Below are positions 1 through 10,542 of a DNA stretch of 48,940 nt, piece by piece; positions within the stretch are counted from its first letter, which is position 1; each line of letters starts with the position of its first letter. Location: contig MSJH02000500.1 in the NCBI GenBank assembly GCA_001931875.2, forward strand, positions 1-48,940, given 5' to 3'. The translations under genes and the position numbers were made by a program. The DNA is from Byssochlamys sp. IMV 00236 (taxonomy: Eukaryota; Ascomycota; Eurotiomycetes; Eurotiales; Thermoascaceae). The notes below the pieces were generated by a model. It worked only from the letters and a program-made list of their open reading frames with translations, was not told the origin of the DNA and searched no databases.

Positions 1-1263
1 ATGGGCACTTTGTTTCGCCATTTATCCCAGCAATTGAAGGAATGCGAAACGAAGCCTTTGAAGTGAGTTTTCTCCACGCTTTTGCATGCTTCTGTAATTC
101 TTTTTGATAATGTGTCTTCTTGTAAAAACCTATGGCGCTTAACCTTGCTATTTGCTACTACCCAAAACTGTTCTATTGGGTAAAGCTCCGGAGAGTAAGT
201 AGAAAGATACACACATCTATATCCTCGATACTCAATATACCTCTCTATGTTTTCATGTGTATGAATGGGGATACTATCCATAATTATATAATGACCTTTC
301 ATATGCGGATACTTGTTCATTTCATTTAGAGTCGTTTTTAAAAAACTGATATAGTGACCTGTTACAGTTCCTAAGCTTATGTATACATCAGTCTTTCTCT
401 TCTTTGTGGGTCTTGGCTTTTTTACGCCAACTGTAATCAAACCTGCAGCTGATATAGCGCCCAATATAGACGTTGTGTTCGCTCTTGTTGTTGGCCTAGT
501 AACAATAGAACGAGTTCCTTTTTTAGACCAAGCCCTTGAACGCTTCATATTTATATCAAAAGCAGACTCGTCGAGAAATACGTAATTCGTCAAGGATTTC
601 ATGTCTTTATTTTTCCATTTACATACCCAATCGTACCACTCTATAACCTTTGTTGGACTGTTTCTTTTGATAGAATGGAAATCTGCTTTTTTCAACGAAA
701 GGTTGCATTCGCTTCTCATGAAATTGTAAACAGTGCTACGTGACACTTTAAGATCATTGAAACGCTTCAATAAATGCTCAACTACTTCAACAACAGATAT
801 AGAGGGGTTAGCATTAGTGAAGTTAACAACAGCCATTTTATGCTCTTCGGTCAATATACACTTGCGACAGACCGGTTTACAATTGTCAAAAATACTATCA
901 GGGCATATATTATACTGCTTAACCCACCTGCGCAGTTCGAATGTAAATGCCCAGTTGCTTCGCTGCAGCTGATGCACTCATACACTTTTCAATCTTCAGA
1001 TCGAAAAATCTAGCATTATCCTGAACGGTATAGCGCGCATACTCACGCTTTACATTTGCCTCTTTCATATGAATGCCTTCATCTTTTGGCTTTTCTATCA
1101 GCATTGGACAAGCCGAGGAAGATTCACTAGACGCCGCGCATTTTAAGTATTCAGTGTGAGTCGCAATCGTCTCAACAATAAATTCATTCTGATAAACGAT
1201 ATACTCTATCGACTCAGGGCCACCATTTATATTCTTTCGAATGTCCAGAGATTTGTGCGATAT
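1..1263 (-). pseudogene. Tc1/mariner-like DDE transposase, frameshifted and cut by the window edge
   Basis: Read on the minus strand, the frame is open from 1263 downward; the first ATG is at 1104. The N-terminal part carries a helix-turn-helix stretch with the motif SASAAAKQLGI, then ends at a stop just after AQVG near 920. Shifting one base near 921-935 restores an open frame that runs to base 1. That frame has the DDE catalytic core: YVFLDESAF (first Asp, near 575), GHYIIMDSIPIH (second Asp, near 270) and SPELYPIEQFW (Glu, near 165). This order and spacing are typical of Tc1/mariner transposases, which cut and paste at TA sites. The C-terminus lies outside the window. One lesion in an otherwise open frame suggests a recent insertion. 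Terminal repeats were not identified. The family call is firm; the subfamily is not assigned. Confidence 0.85.
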
Positions 1264-1285
1264 TCATTTTTCAGCGACATGGTTT

Positions 1286-1582
1286 CTAAAAATACGACGT
1301 CCATTGATCTTTTTCATTGTTTTTTGCTTCAGCAACCGGCTTTTTTGCAGCACAATACTCTTGACCGTGTTTACAGATGAGATAAACCATTCTTTTGTTA
1401 GATCTCAAAGTGGCCAGGACAATACTATGTTCTTTTCCGAACTCTTTGGCAACTGCCTCAAGTTCATCAATAGAAGAGAACTGAGCACCAATCGCGAATT
1501 TTTCAATGAAAGCATGCTCAATAGAAGTAGCAACTTCATCATCTTGATTCAAAGTATCTTTGGCAAAGTTAAGTTGGGGCAC
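1286..1582 (-). pseudogene. FAR1-type DNA-binding domain fragment
   Basis: A 98-residue open frame resembles the FAR1/WRKY-GCM1 type zinc-binding domain of MULE-derived proteins. It has FSSIDELEAVAKEFGKEH followed by a TLRSNK...LICKHG core, the usual order of the first half of FAR1 domains. There is no ATG; the frame begins at a GTG, and the 3' side stops just before the Tc1-like element, so both ends appear lost. The second half of the domain (the His-x-His part) is not present. It diverges from the MULE gene starting at 1798, and could be a remnant of another MULE copy or of a host FAR1-family gene interrupted by the Tc1-like insertion. Confidence 0.5.
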
Positions 1583-1682
1583 AGTGAATAAACGCGAAAA
1601 AAAAGGCTTGGTGTAATGATATAACTTTAACGAAGATAAAGTTCAGGAACACTGCGTATTTATTTTACTCCATGTTTGAAGC

Positions 1683-1722
1683 GTGTACATTTTTATATTT
1701 TTTGGTGTACCTTTTTAAACCA
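1683..1722 (+). repeat. Left candidate terminal inverted repeat of the MULE
   Basis: Two GTGTAC hexamers spaced 22 bases apart, each followed by a T-rich run. This mirrors the right end in inverse orientation. Confidence 0.45.
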
Positions 1723-1797
1723 CCAATAAAATGCATTTTTTTTTTTTTTTTTCAAAGCAACTTTACAGTGTATTTTAATCAACAAAAATGAAACAAT

Positions 1798-4764
1798 ATG
1801 AACCCCATTACCCACTTTATCGCCCAGTTTCCTGACGGCGATGTAACAGAAGAGTCTGTAGCTCTTTACAGTGAAGAAGAGGGCGAATATGTTGGCGTTA
1901 ACCTTGACATTGGGCAGTGCTTAGAAAAAACATACAGCAAAGAACGTAAAAAGGGCAAGCATACTCGTGTTATCCGTAAAAATTGTCTTGGATTTGTATA
2001 CTGTTACATCCCTGAATGCACCTTTTATGAAATCGATCGCAGACCTTACGCTCTTAAGAAGGATATTGAGAAGCAACAATGTGTTATTTGCGATTCCAAG
2101 TTAGAAAGAAGGCTCTGCACAGTTACGGTCAACTTTAAGTTCGGTGACGGAAAGTGTAAGATGGTGCACAACGGAAAGCATAGCCGCAGCACATACTTGC
2201 CTAAGCATCTGACAGTTGCAGAAAAGTGTCGCCTTGATGAGAAAGTTGATGAAGATATCCACGTCAAACCCAGCAACAGCCTTGCTAGAGTTTCATCCAG
2301 AACTGGGGAAGTTGTCCCAGCTATATACAACTCTGTAAGTAAGATCTTGATCAACAAGGACCGTGCAAAAAAACGAATTGAACAATGCCAAGTAGAGGAT
2401 GGATGTTTCTTCTCACACCAGTCTTCTTGGAGAATTCGAAGAGATTGAGAACGAATATGAAGGCTTTATTTCGTCTGCGGAAGCTGCAAAACAAGCTTTC
2501 TGTATCATATTTTGCTCTCCTGAGATGAAGAAGTTTGAGTTGCCATTTAGCTCTCAACCCATCGTCACCGATGTCACTTACAAGGCTGTTAAGGACAACT
2601 ACTATCTCTGCTCCAGCATAATATATGTCACACATTTGAAGAAGCGCCTTGTAATCTTCCAAGCTACCATCGGTGACCTTGAATGGACATTTTTCAAAAA
2701 GTACTTTGGCGCGTTCTTTCAGTACTTTGGTATATCCAGAAAATATTTCCTTGGTGTGGTTATGGATTTTTCTGCTGCCCAAAGAAAGGGGTTTTTGGAA
2801 GCCTATAGATGCACGTTTTCAAATAGCAGTGGTAATGAGGATATTGAAGATGAAATGGCCTATGTAAAAGACTGTTATATGCATTGGATGCAGTTAGTTC
2901 AAAGAATAGCTTCTAATTACGCTGTTATTCCTCAAGGGTTTCAAGCAGAGTTTACAAAGCTTGTATATGTGTTACGAATGACAGCCATAAGGGAAGAATT
3001 CTATAGGATCGTTCTATCTCTCCGTATCAAGCTTCCCAACTGTAAGGGCTGGTTGAGGTGGTGGTTGCAGTCTTCTAATTCAAGTATGATATTCCTTTTT
3101 GGTAATCTTCAGCATCACGGTCTATTCAATCACAAAACTAGAACTTCCAACGCTGTTGAATCTTACCACAGTGCTTTGTACACCGTGATTGTCAAAGAAC
3201 AGCCGCTTGCTTCTTCCTTGAGATACTTGCTACAGTATGCAAAGAAAGACGGCCAGAGCTTGAGTGCATTTTTTACTGATGAAATTCAACCTTGTTACGG
3301 TCAAAACAAAAGACAAAGAAAACAAAGAAAGATTATCGACTTTTACAGGATGAGCAACAGCAGAGCTCCCGACAGCAACAAAGAAATTTTTGGTAAACAA
3401 AAGCCCGCAGGTGAACATGCTGATAAAGCTACTACAGCTTCAAAAAAGAGAAAGCTTCCTGAGGTTACTGATACTGATGATGAGAAAGACGGTTTTGAGC
3501 TTGGAACTCATAACTTCTTGAAACAGTTGATTGAGGAACAGTTGTCTGTAGAAGAAGTTCCAGACTTCAGTATGAACGACTTGAATGCCATTGAAGATTT
3601 ATTTTTTCAGTTAAGAGAAACTGATTTGCTTAGAGAATTTGTAACAGAAGATAAGTTAAAGAAATTCATCAGAAATACTTCAAGAACTCAAGCAATGAAA
3701 GAAAATAAAAGCAAAATGATTACTCTGAGCTGTTAGAAGAGTTGCCAGAAGAAATCAAGGACCTTTTGATTAAAGACACTGACCATGAAGCTGATGAAGC
3801 TGTCAACAAAGAATATGATGAAGGTAATGATAGCGAAATCACCATTGACCTTACAGAAAGAACGCCAGAGTAGCATGCTGCCAACATTCATCAATACAAC
3901 AAGACATTACGCCCAAACACAGCCAACTCTTGTTATATCGATGCCATCTTTGCGCTGTTATGGCATTCTGTAATGCCTCATTTTGAAGAAGTAATGCTGA
4001 GCAACTTCGATCCTCACAACAGATTCGATTCTATTTTAAAGACAACATACAAATGGCATAGATTGAATACTGACGATGGTCGTAACCGCGCTTCTTATTC
4101 GATGAGAAAGTTTGTATGGGAAAACAAGATCAGCAATAGAGGTGAAGGTTTTTGGGAAGATTGCAATGAAGTTTTGGAAACATTCCTGAATAATCTGTCG
4201 CCTTCAGCAAGATCCTTCTGTAATACTGGGCAGTTTTATGCATATAAACTCTGTTCAAGAAACCAAAGCCATTCCGGGTATAAATCAAGCAACATACCAT
4301 GCTTACACTACAACTATTCACTGATGCAAGCTCTACTTAAATCAAAAGAATCACAGTGCATGGATTGTACCCGTGAACTAGGCGAAGACTCAGCTGAAGT
4401 GCCTGGCATCACCACAAGACATAACTTGATAGAAACAGAAAAACTGCCTCTTTTCCTTTTTGTTTCTGACTTGACCAACATTGCTCCAACAGCTATTAAA
4501 AAGATTCCACAGCAATTTCTGTACATCGTTGAAATAGCAGAGACAAAGTACATCCTGCACGGCAAAGTTTACTCAACTGAGCCCTCAGGTGTACATTTTT
4601 ACACAGTCTCTAAGATATCATTCAACAGTACTACCTTCTTGGCGAATCTTGACAATTTGAGTGACAACAACTTACAAGTGCTGGATATAAAGGAAACCAA
4701 CTTTAGAAATTACCTCGAAAATCCAGTGAACACTGTAATAGCTTGTTATAAAAAAAGCAATTAA
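1798..4764 (+). pseudogene. MULE transposase joined to a USP-like cysteine peptidase domain, with frame lesions
   Basis: Three open segments read as one protein. 1798-2448 has Cys pairs (CYIPEC, CVIC) and a His pair (HNGKH), resembling a WRKY/GCM1-type zinc domain. A +1 shift near 2400-2445 leads to a segment ending at 3736 with the MULE catalytic pattern: VTDVTYKAV (Asp), VVMDFSAAQRKGF (Asp) and TSNAVESYHSALY (Glu). It also has a basic, Lys/Arg-rich linker. A second shift near 3700-3715 and a TAG at 3871-3873 precede the last segment. That segment begins with NSCYIDAIFALLWHS, like the catalytic Cys box of ubiquitin-specific peptidases, and later has KVYSTEPSGVHFYTV, like their His box. The start at 1798 is the first ATG after an A/T-rich leader. 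Three lesions suggest decay, although the frames between them are long and clean. Introns that repair all three were not evident. Confidence 0.75.
3895..4764 (+). other. USP-like (C19/C98-type) peptidase domain of the MULE protein
   Basis: About 290 residues in one frame after the TAG at 3871. Visible features in USP order: the Cys box TANSCYIDAIFALL, a WEDCNEVLETFLNNL stretch like the QQDAxEFL region, a CMDC zinc-knuckle-like pair, LPLFLFVSDL (like the LPxxLxxxL strand), and a C-terminal HGKVYSTEPSGVHFYTV His box. Ulp1-type proteases known from other MULEs have the order His-Asp-Cys, so this arrangement differs from them. Function is inferred by motif only. Confidence 0.6.
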
Positions 4765-4787
4765 AATATAGAATAAAAAAATAGAAA

Positions 4788-4828
4788 GGATTGAAAAGTA
4801 CACTAAAAAATTATGCAAAAAAGTACAC
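4788..4828 (-). repeat. Right candidate terminal inverted repeat of the MULE
   Basis: Two GTACAC hexamers at 4798 and 4823 (spacing 25), separated by an A-rich stretch. The reverse complement aligns with 1683-1722. Confidence 0.45.
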
Positions 4829-5127
4829 TAAGAACTTAAAGGTTACATTATGGCATTCTTTAAGTATAGCATCGCATATAAGAATATTCGAAAGCAACCA
4901 AAGTTAAGTAATGTTAGTCACTAATATGTACACCTATAGTCTTTGTTTTTGTAGCATTTTTTTTATTGAGATGTCACTAATTAAGAGTGAATGCATCTAA
5001 CATTTCTTATTAGTACTTCAGCAAAAAAAAAAGCTATAAGCTTCTGAAAAGCAGTCCTGGTCAAAATGTATACCAAAATCATCCGCACTCCTATTTTTAT
5101 ATTTCTCTTTTTTTTCTATTCCATAAC

Positions 5128-7406
5128 ATGGCCGATTCTATTTCAATTGAAGAAACAAAGTAAATAAATTGGACAATATCTTTAATAAAAGTTTCAACTA
5201 ACATTTAAACTATAGTGCTTTGCGTGCAAAATTGGGACTTCCTCCTTTAGCTGTTGAGGAATCTGACGAAGAAACAATTGATCCTGAAAGAGAAGCTTAT
5301 GAAAACTACCAAAGACAAAAGGAAGATCAAGAAAGAGCCAAACGTGAAGAAGAGGCTAAGAAAAAGTCTGAAAGGTAAGAGAAAATAGTATGCTGGAGCA
5401 TAAGTTTTAATCGCTTTATCAGATCGGAAAATCGTAAAAGAAGCTTGGCAAAGCTTCAAGGTAAAGGCCTAGGTGAAGCAAGCGATGATGAGGATGACAG
5501 TGCACTTAATTGGGTTAAAAAAAGTAGAACGAGAGAAAGAGAGTTAGCAGAGAAACGAGCTCGTGAGATTGAAGAAATGGACAACACATTCCAATCTGCC
5601 AATTATGACGCCTCGCATCTCAGTGGTCTCAAAGTCAGTCATTCTATAGCTGAATTCCAGGAAGGTAGTGAGACCATCTTGACATTAAAAGATCGAAGTA
5701 TTCTGGAGGAAGAAGAAGATGAAGCTGATGAGTTAACAAACGTTAATATTGAAGACAAGGAGCGTGTAAAGAAAAATCTTGAAGCTAAAAAACAAAAACC
5801 TGGATATAATCCATATGATGACGATCAATTTAATGGAAGCAAAAAAAGTATCTTACCACAATATGAAGAAGAGGAACAAAACGAAGGATTTGTCATTGGA
5901 AACTCTGGAGTGATAACATCCAAGGACAGCGACTCAAAGGAGGACCAACAAAAGATTTCCCAAAAACTAAAAGAACAGACATTAAATTATGAAAAAATGC
6001 AAGAAATAAAGGATTATTACACTCAAGAAGAAATGGAGGCAACCTTTAAAAAGCCCAAGTCTAAGAAGAAGAAGAAGATGAGAAGAAAGAATAATGATGA
6101 CGCTGAGGATGTGAGTGCTGCCACTTCCCAAACCACTAGTGATAATACTCCACCTGTAAATCAATCGACAACTTCCAGAGTACGTACTCAGGATCCTGAT
6201 GCTAACTTTGTGGATGATGATGATCTTCAAGAGGCCTTAGCTCGAGCAAGGCGAGTGGCCAATAAGCAGAAAAATAAATTGCTCAAGAAGATGACACCTG
6301 AAGAAATTGCAAAGCAAATCCGAGAGCAAGAGGCTAATGAAATGAAGACTGAAGAAAATGACGAAGGTGGGCTTGTCTTGTCTGAGACCTCAGAATTTGT
6401 CAGCTCAATTGGTGCAAATATCCCATCATTTGCTGAAGATAAGCCAGTCAAGAAAGAACCTGAACCCCCAGTTATTAAAGAAGAGCCAATAGATGAGGAT
6501 ATAAGCGTCACATATATTAAACCCGAGCCAGCTGATGAAGATATGCATGAAGCCAATGAAGTTGAAGATGAACCTATGGAAGAAATTAAAGAGGAATCAC
6601 CAGTGAACATCAAAGAGGAGCCTAAATACGAAGAAATTAAAGAAGAGCCCATTATTGAAGAGCCCTTGGTGAGTGGTGGTCTTGCTGCTACGCTAGAGTT
6701 ACTCACTCAGAAAGGTAAAGTAATACTTATGATATGTAAAACGGCAATTAAAATATTATTACCATAGGAATGATTGCAAAGCCTAACGAAGAGCAACTTA
6801 AGCGTGATAGAATAGCTGCAGAACAAATTCGATGGCAAAATGAACAACGAAAGAAAGAACACCGTCGTATGCTTGAAGAACAAAAGGAGAAAGAACGACG
6901 CCGAGATCATGGCCGTGATAGAGATTATAATCGTGACAGGATGAGAGAAATGGAACGTGAAAGAGAAAGAGAACGTGAACGAGAGGAAGCCAAGAGGCTC
7001 AAGGAGTTTGAATTGGCTATGCAGAATTATAAACCTGAAGTACACTTGGAATACACCGATAACAAAGGACGTGTTTTGAAAACAGCAGAGGTAAGGAAAA
7101 AATCATGACTGATTTTGCAAAAATATAACACATTATTTGTAGGCTTTCAGGTTTATGTCACATCAATTCCACGGCAAGACCTCAGGCAAAACAAAGACAG
7201 AAAAGAGAATGAGAAAGATTGAAGAAGAGCACCGATTGAATATGATGAGTAGCACAGATACGCCACTTAATTTGGCCACTGCTTTACTTGAAAGACAGAA
7301 ACGCACGGGCAGCGCACATGTTGTTTTAAGCGTGGGTAATCGCGGTGTTGTTCCCTCTACAACACCATTAACTAGTGAAAAGCAAAAACCTGCAAAGAAA
7401 CAATAA
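5128..7406 (+). CDS. SNU66: SART1/Snu66, U4/U6.U5 tri-snRNP protein
   Basis: Exons 5128-5159, 5216-5374, 5423-6714, 6768-7090 and 7143-7406 give 689 residues. Introns are 48-56 bp, all GT-AG. SART1/Snu66 is part of the U4/U6.U5 tri-snRNP and is needed for spliceosome activation in the nucleus. Residues 5-22, SISIEETNALRAKLGLPP, match the HIND motif that binds the ubiquitin-like protein Hub1. The middle is acidic, with repeated KEEP-type motifs. Residues about 550-590 carry an RERERE helix. The C-terminus has SHQFHGKTSGKTKTEKRM and STDTPLNLATALLERQ, the SART1 family signature. The start is fixed by the HIND motif, which needs the first 32-nt exon. AATAAA overlaps the stop codon. It converges on the RhoGEF gene, 280 bp away. 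Confidence 0.93.
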
Positions 7407-7686
7407 ATAACTAGCATCATTGCTTTAGCATTTAAAAAAACAGTTTGTGTATGATTTAGTTTTACTGCAAGTATTGTAAGTAGCTGCTTTGAAATGATTC
7501 AAAGATGAAACTATTAAGCATAAGAAGTCAATATTGCAAAGACTAATAGGCTGATTAAGGCAATGTTTTATTAATTATGTGAAAAGAATTGTTATCCAAA
7601 AAGTAATTTTGGTGGGAAGGACTGTGGCATATGTTTTGAAAATACAATATAAAGGAAAGGAGAGGAATAGTTGGCAGGAGTAAGAA

Positions 7687-9447
7687 TTAATGCTTTCGAG
7701 ATGCATGGCTGATAGTCTTGATTACTTTTTCCAAAGATTCATACCACATTTTTTGTTCTTCTGCGGTACGAGTTCTGAGAATATGACGGCGTCTAACCGG
7801 GCCAGATGCTACTTGTGGAGGTATGGTAGCGCCTGAGAAGTACATGGGAGCAACTGCCTCGGCATTTATTTCCGTAGTAACCAGTTCAAAGCCAAAGGCC
7901 TCAGTTCCTGGTAAAGAAGTGCTGTCGGTAGATTTTTTCCCAATTTTAAATAAAGACGACTTCTTTGTTTCACACATCTTTGTTACTAATGCAGGTGACA
8001 GATACTTTAATTCTGCTCCACGAAGGTTAAGACTTCCCTTGTAAACCAGCTTACGAGGGGCGTCCTTCTTGTCTTTTTGTTTTCTGCAAAAGATTAAATG
8101 GTCGGAATAAAGATAGTAAGTTCTCACGTCAGAAGTTGCCGTAACATCATCAATATCAACTTTGATCAAATCAGCGAAAAGGATCAACCTTCGGTTCAGA
8201 GTGACATTGACGGGGCAACCTTGAACAGTTCGATAGACTTCAAGTACCATCAAGTGAGACTGACAGCTTTTTTTTCTATTATAAAGAGTTACACAATCAG
8301 AGTGACCGAGCCAGGTAACACGCCTTACCTCTCAGACCATTCTTTATCCAAAGACCGAAAATTGTCAGTGAGCTGGCAAAGGAAGGTGAAGTCTGGGGTT
8401 GAAGGATCGCTATAATGCTTCAACTGGTGAACTGCTTTTGCATAATATGATGTACGAGTTAATGGTATTTGGAGGTAGTGCATTAAATCGGCAATTTTTA
8501 ATGATGACTGTCTTTGTTTGTTCTCATTCATTTTAGTCTAGATGGCAGTCTAATATTAATTACTGTAACACATACTGCATATATCCATATGTATACCTGC
8601 CTCGATAAATTTCGCAAAGGAAGGTAGTCTATAAAGAATATCTAGTGTCATAACAAACTCTGGATGTTGATTAAAGAAAGTGTTGTATGTAGCAAGGTCT
8701 TTGTACTAGATAAAGATTGATTAGATTTGTGATATTTTTGGTAATATTTAAGCTTTACAAAATTATTAAAGACATCAGATATCAATTGAGTTGGACCCCA
8801 AATTTTAAACCTATTGTGTGTATAGTGATATGTTAATAACAGTTTAAAAAACCCAAAAGATCATAACAATACCTTTCGTTCAGTTCCTTTAAAAAGTTTG
8901 AATGTAAAGTAGATAAATGATGGAAAGTTTCAAATAGCGTGTCTAATGTCTTCCTTGCTGGAGTTGATTTCATTTTTGCATTAACTTCCTTGTCTTCACT
9001 TGTATCTAACCAATCCCGTATGCTAGTGGCGTATATTTCTTGAAAATCATAAAACTCATTTACATAGTTGGTCTCTGATTGAATGATTTGACTTATTATT
9101 TGTTGTTTATATGCTACATATCTTGCTACATCAAGTACTTGTTTATCTGTATATTGATTAGAAAAAGCATCTCTCTATATTATTGTTCTTATACCATTCA
9201 AGCCAGTATCATTCTCGTACTCTTCTGAAAGTATATCATACACATTATCAATAATTGAAAGGTCTTCTACAAGTTGATTGTAATGCTTTGGATTATCTGT
9301 TAAAAATGACAGGTTATAAGGGTCTGATATAATGGACCCTGTCGATGACGCTGTGCTGATGGAACATGGTCTGCTTATACTTGAGTTGTGTGATGAATAA
9401 TTATATAATGACGTGGGCTGGTTTCCCTTTTGATTGAATTCCATCAT
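7687..9447 (-). pseudogene. DH-PH Rho guanine-nucleotide exchange factor, apparently damaged
   Basis: Minus-strand exons 9447-8873, 8810-8759, 8705-8597, 8537-8329 and 8275-7687 encode about 510 residues. RhoGEFs of this type load GTP on Rho-family GTPases. The DH domain starts at QQIISQIIQSETNYVNEFYD, continues with KIWGPTQLISDVFNNF and LPSFAKFIEA, and ends with LMHYLQIPLTRTSYYAKAV. The PH domain begins around VQGCPVNVTLNRRLILFADL and ends in a C-terminal helix with AEEQKMWYESLEKVI. Two problems stand out. An in-frame TAG at 9177-9175 sits between the Ser-rich N-terminus and the DH domain. The junction of exons 3 and 4 (intron 8538-8596) is one base out of phase at every AG acceptor giving a reasonable protein. 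The other three introns splice cleanly. It is either a young pseudogene or carries sequence errors; the family assignment is firm. Confidence 0.75.
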
Positions 9448-9937
9448 TTACATAAAAAAAGGATCGGAAAGAAAGGCTGGAAAGAAAGTACCTGATAAAG
9501 GTGCAGGTGCGAATTTATTGTAAAAATTTTATACAACACTCTAGTAGGACAAATTTTCCTTTTTTAGGTTAAATGTCGTGTGAGCAAGTAATCGATTCAA
9601 ACCAATAAAAAAGCCAGCAATAATAGTCAGATGTCAACTAAAATTACGAACATCAGCGATCTTGGCTGACGATCGTGTTCATCCAAAGGTATAATTTAAC
9701 AAGTAAATGAAATATTTAACTTGAAAGAATGTCTGTAGAAACTATGCTCGTAACTATGGCAATTGTGGTCACAACAACAGCTGCTATGGTCACTGTAGTC
9801 ATTGTTGAGCTGCCAAGTGATAAGAATAGCTGTGGTAAAAAGTAATGGTCAGATTGTTGCACCAGTGCGTGTCACAAAAAGAGTATATCTTATCGCACAA
9901 TATACAACCGTTCCACTGTCAACTCAAGGATTTACTA
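9448..9937. other. Intergenic spacer upstream of the RhoGEF
   Basis: This probably holds the RhoGEF promoter (minus). The only ORF noticed is a 38-codon hydrophobic frame at 9729-9845 (+) with no homology that I recognise. Confidence 0.4.
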
Positions 9938-10198
9938 AAAAAAGTGCGAGTTGTAAAATATATAGTCATTGGTTGAAGTTAGTTTTGCGGATTGCGAGTA
10001 ACTGCTTTATAGTATAACATCCGTAGCTTCATTCCCCTTCTCATGATAAATATTTCCCTAACCATATTCTTTAAAATACTAGTCTCTAGGTACCATATCT
10101 TGTTGTAAATAAAAAGAACAATACAATATTAGTCACTCGCAATCCGCGAAACTAGCTTTAAATAACCAATGATTGTTTATTTTAAAATCCGCGCTTTT
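9938..10198. repeat. Foldback/MITE-like element with ~65-bp inverted arms
   Basis: The left arm is 9938-10003 and the right arm is 10131-10198. The reverse complement of the right arm matches the left over about 65 bases with a few gaps, including shared TCATTGGTT and GCGGATTGCGAGT blocks. About 127 bases lie between the arms. There is no coding capacity. This is the structure of a non-autonomous inverted-repeat transposon. No target duplication is obvious. Confidence 0.7.
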
Positions 10199-10542
10199 GA
10201 ACGACTGTAATAGTAACTACGATAGATACACTGATAATACTATACTCTGTTAAAAGGTGAGCACTACATGCACCAGAAAATAAGCTAATACTGCGGATTC
10301 TTCTTCACCTATACATGTAGAGACACTATACAACTTCACATAGCCAAAGTCTTTGCCTAAACTAAGGCTGTTCAGTTCACTTTCTCTGATACAAAACATG
10401 AATTTACCATAATTACGCTTGAATGATCTTGGTTCTTTACTGATCAAACTGACAACATAAAAGTAGAATAAGAAATAACAGCATTTCTTTTCATTTCTTT
10501 TTTTTCTTGAAAATAAACAAACGAAAATGGTGAAAAGTTTTG

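Larger units (their letters stand above)
1683..4828 (+). mobile_element. Candidate MULE-type DNA transposon, outer limits from inverted GTGTAC pairs
   Basis: The left side has GTGTAC at 1683-1688 and 1705-1710, each followed by a T-rich run. The right side has the reverse complement, GTACAC, at 4798-4803 and 4823-4828, with matching A-rich runs. Read inward, the two ends align over about 40 bases with gaps, as expected for short degenerate terminal inverted repeats. They enclose one transposase-plus-protease coding unit. No clear 9-bp target duplication was found, so the exact borders are inferred. Confidence 0.5.

Noticed and set aside
132..585. Plus-strand ORFs over the left edge
   Set aside because: They are the reverse complement of the Tc1-like transposase DDE core, which reads as a coherent protein on the minus strand.
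6227..7045. Minus-strand Ser/Phe-rich ORFs
   Set aside because: Shadows of SART1 exons; composition reflects reversed Glu/Lys-rich coding sequence.
9178..9246. A 69-bp intron (GTGTAT...ATATAG) that would remove the RhoGEF TAG in phase
   Set aside because: The donor is weak and the removed segment looks coding; kept only as a possibility that cDNA could test.
9729..9845. 38-residue hydrophobic ORF, possible small membrane protein
   Set aside because: No homology, atypical repeated Val/Thr composition and located in transposon-rich spacer.
10250..10447. Minus-strand 65-codon frame with GKDFGYVKLYSVSTC
   Set aside because: No ATG start and no family I recognise; possible old transposon remnant but unsupported.
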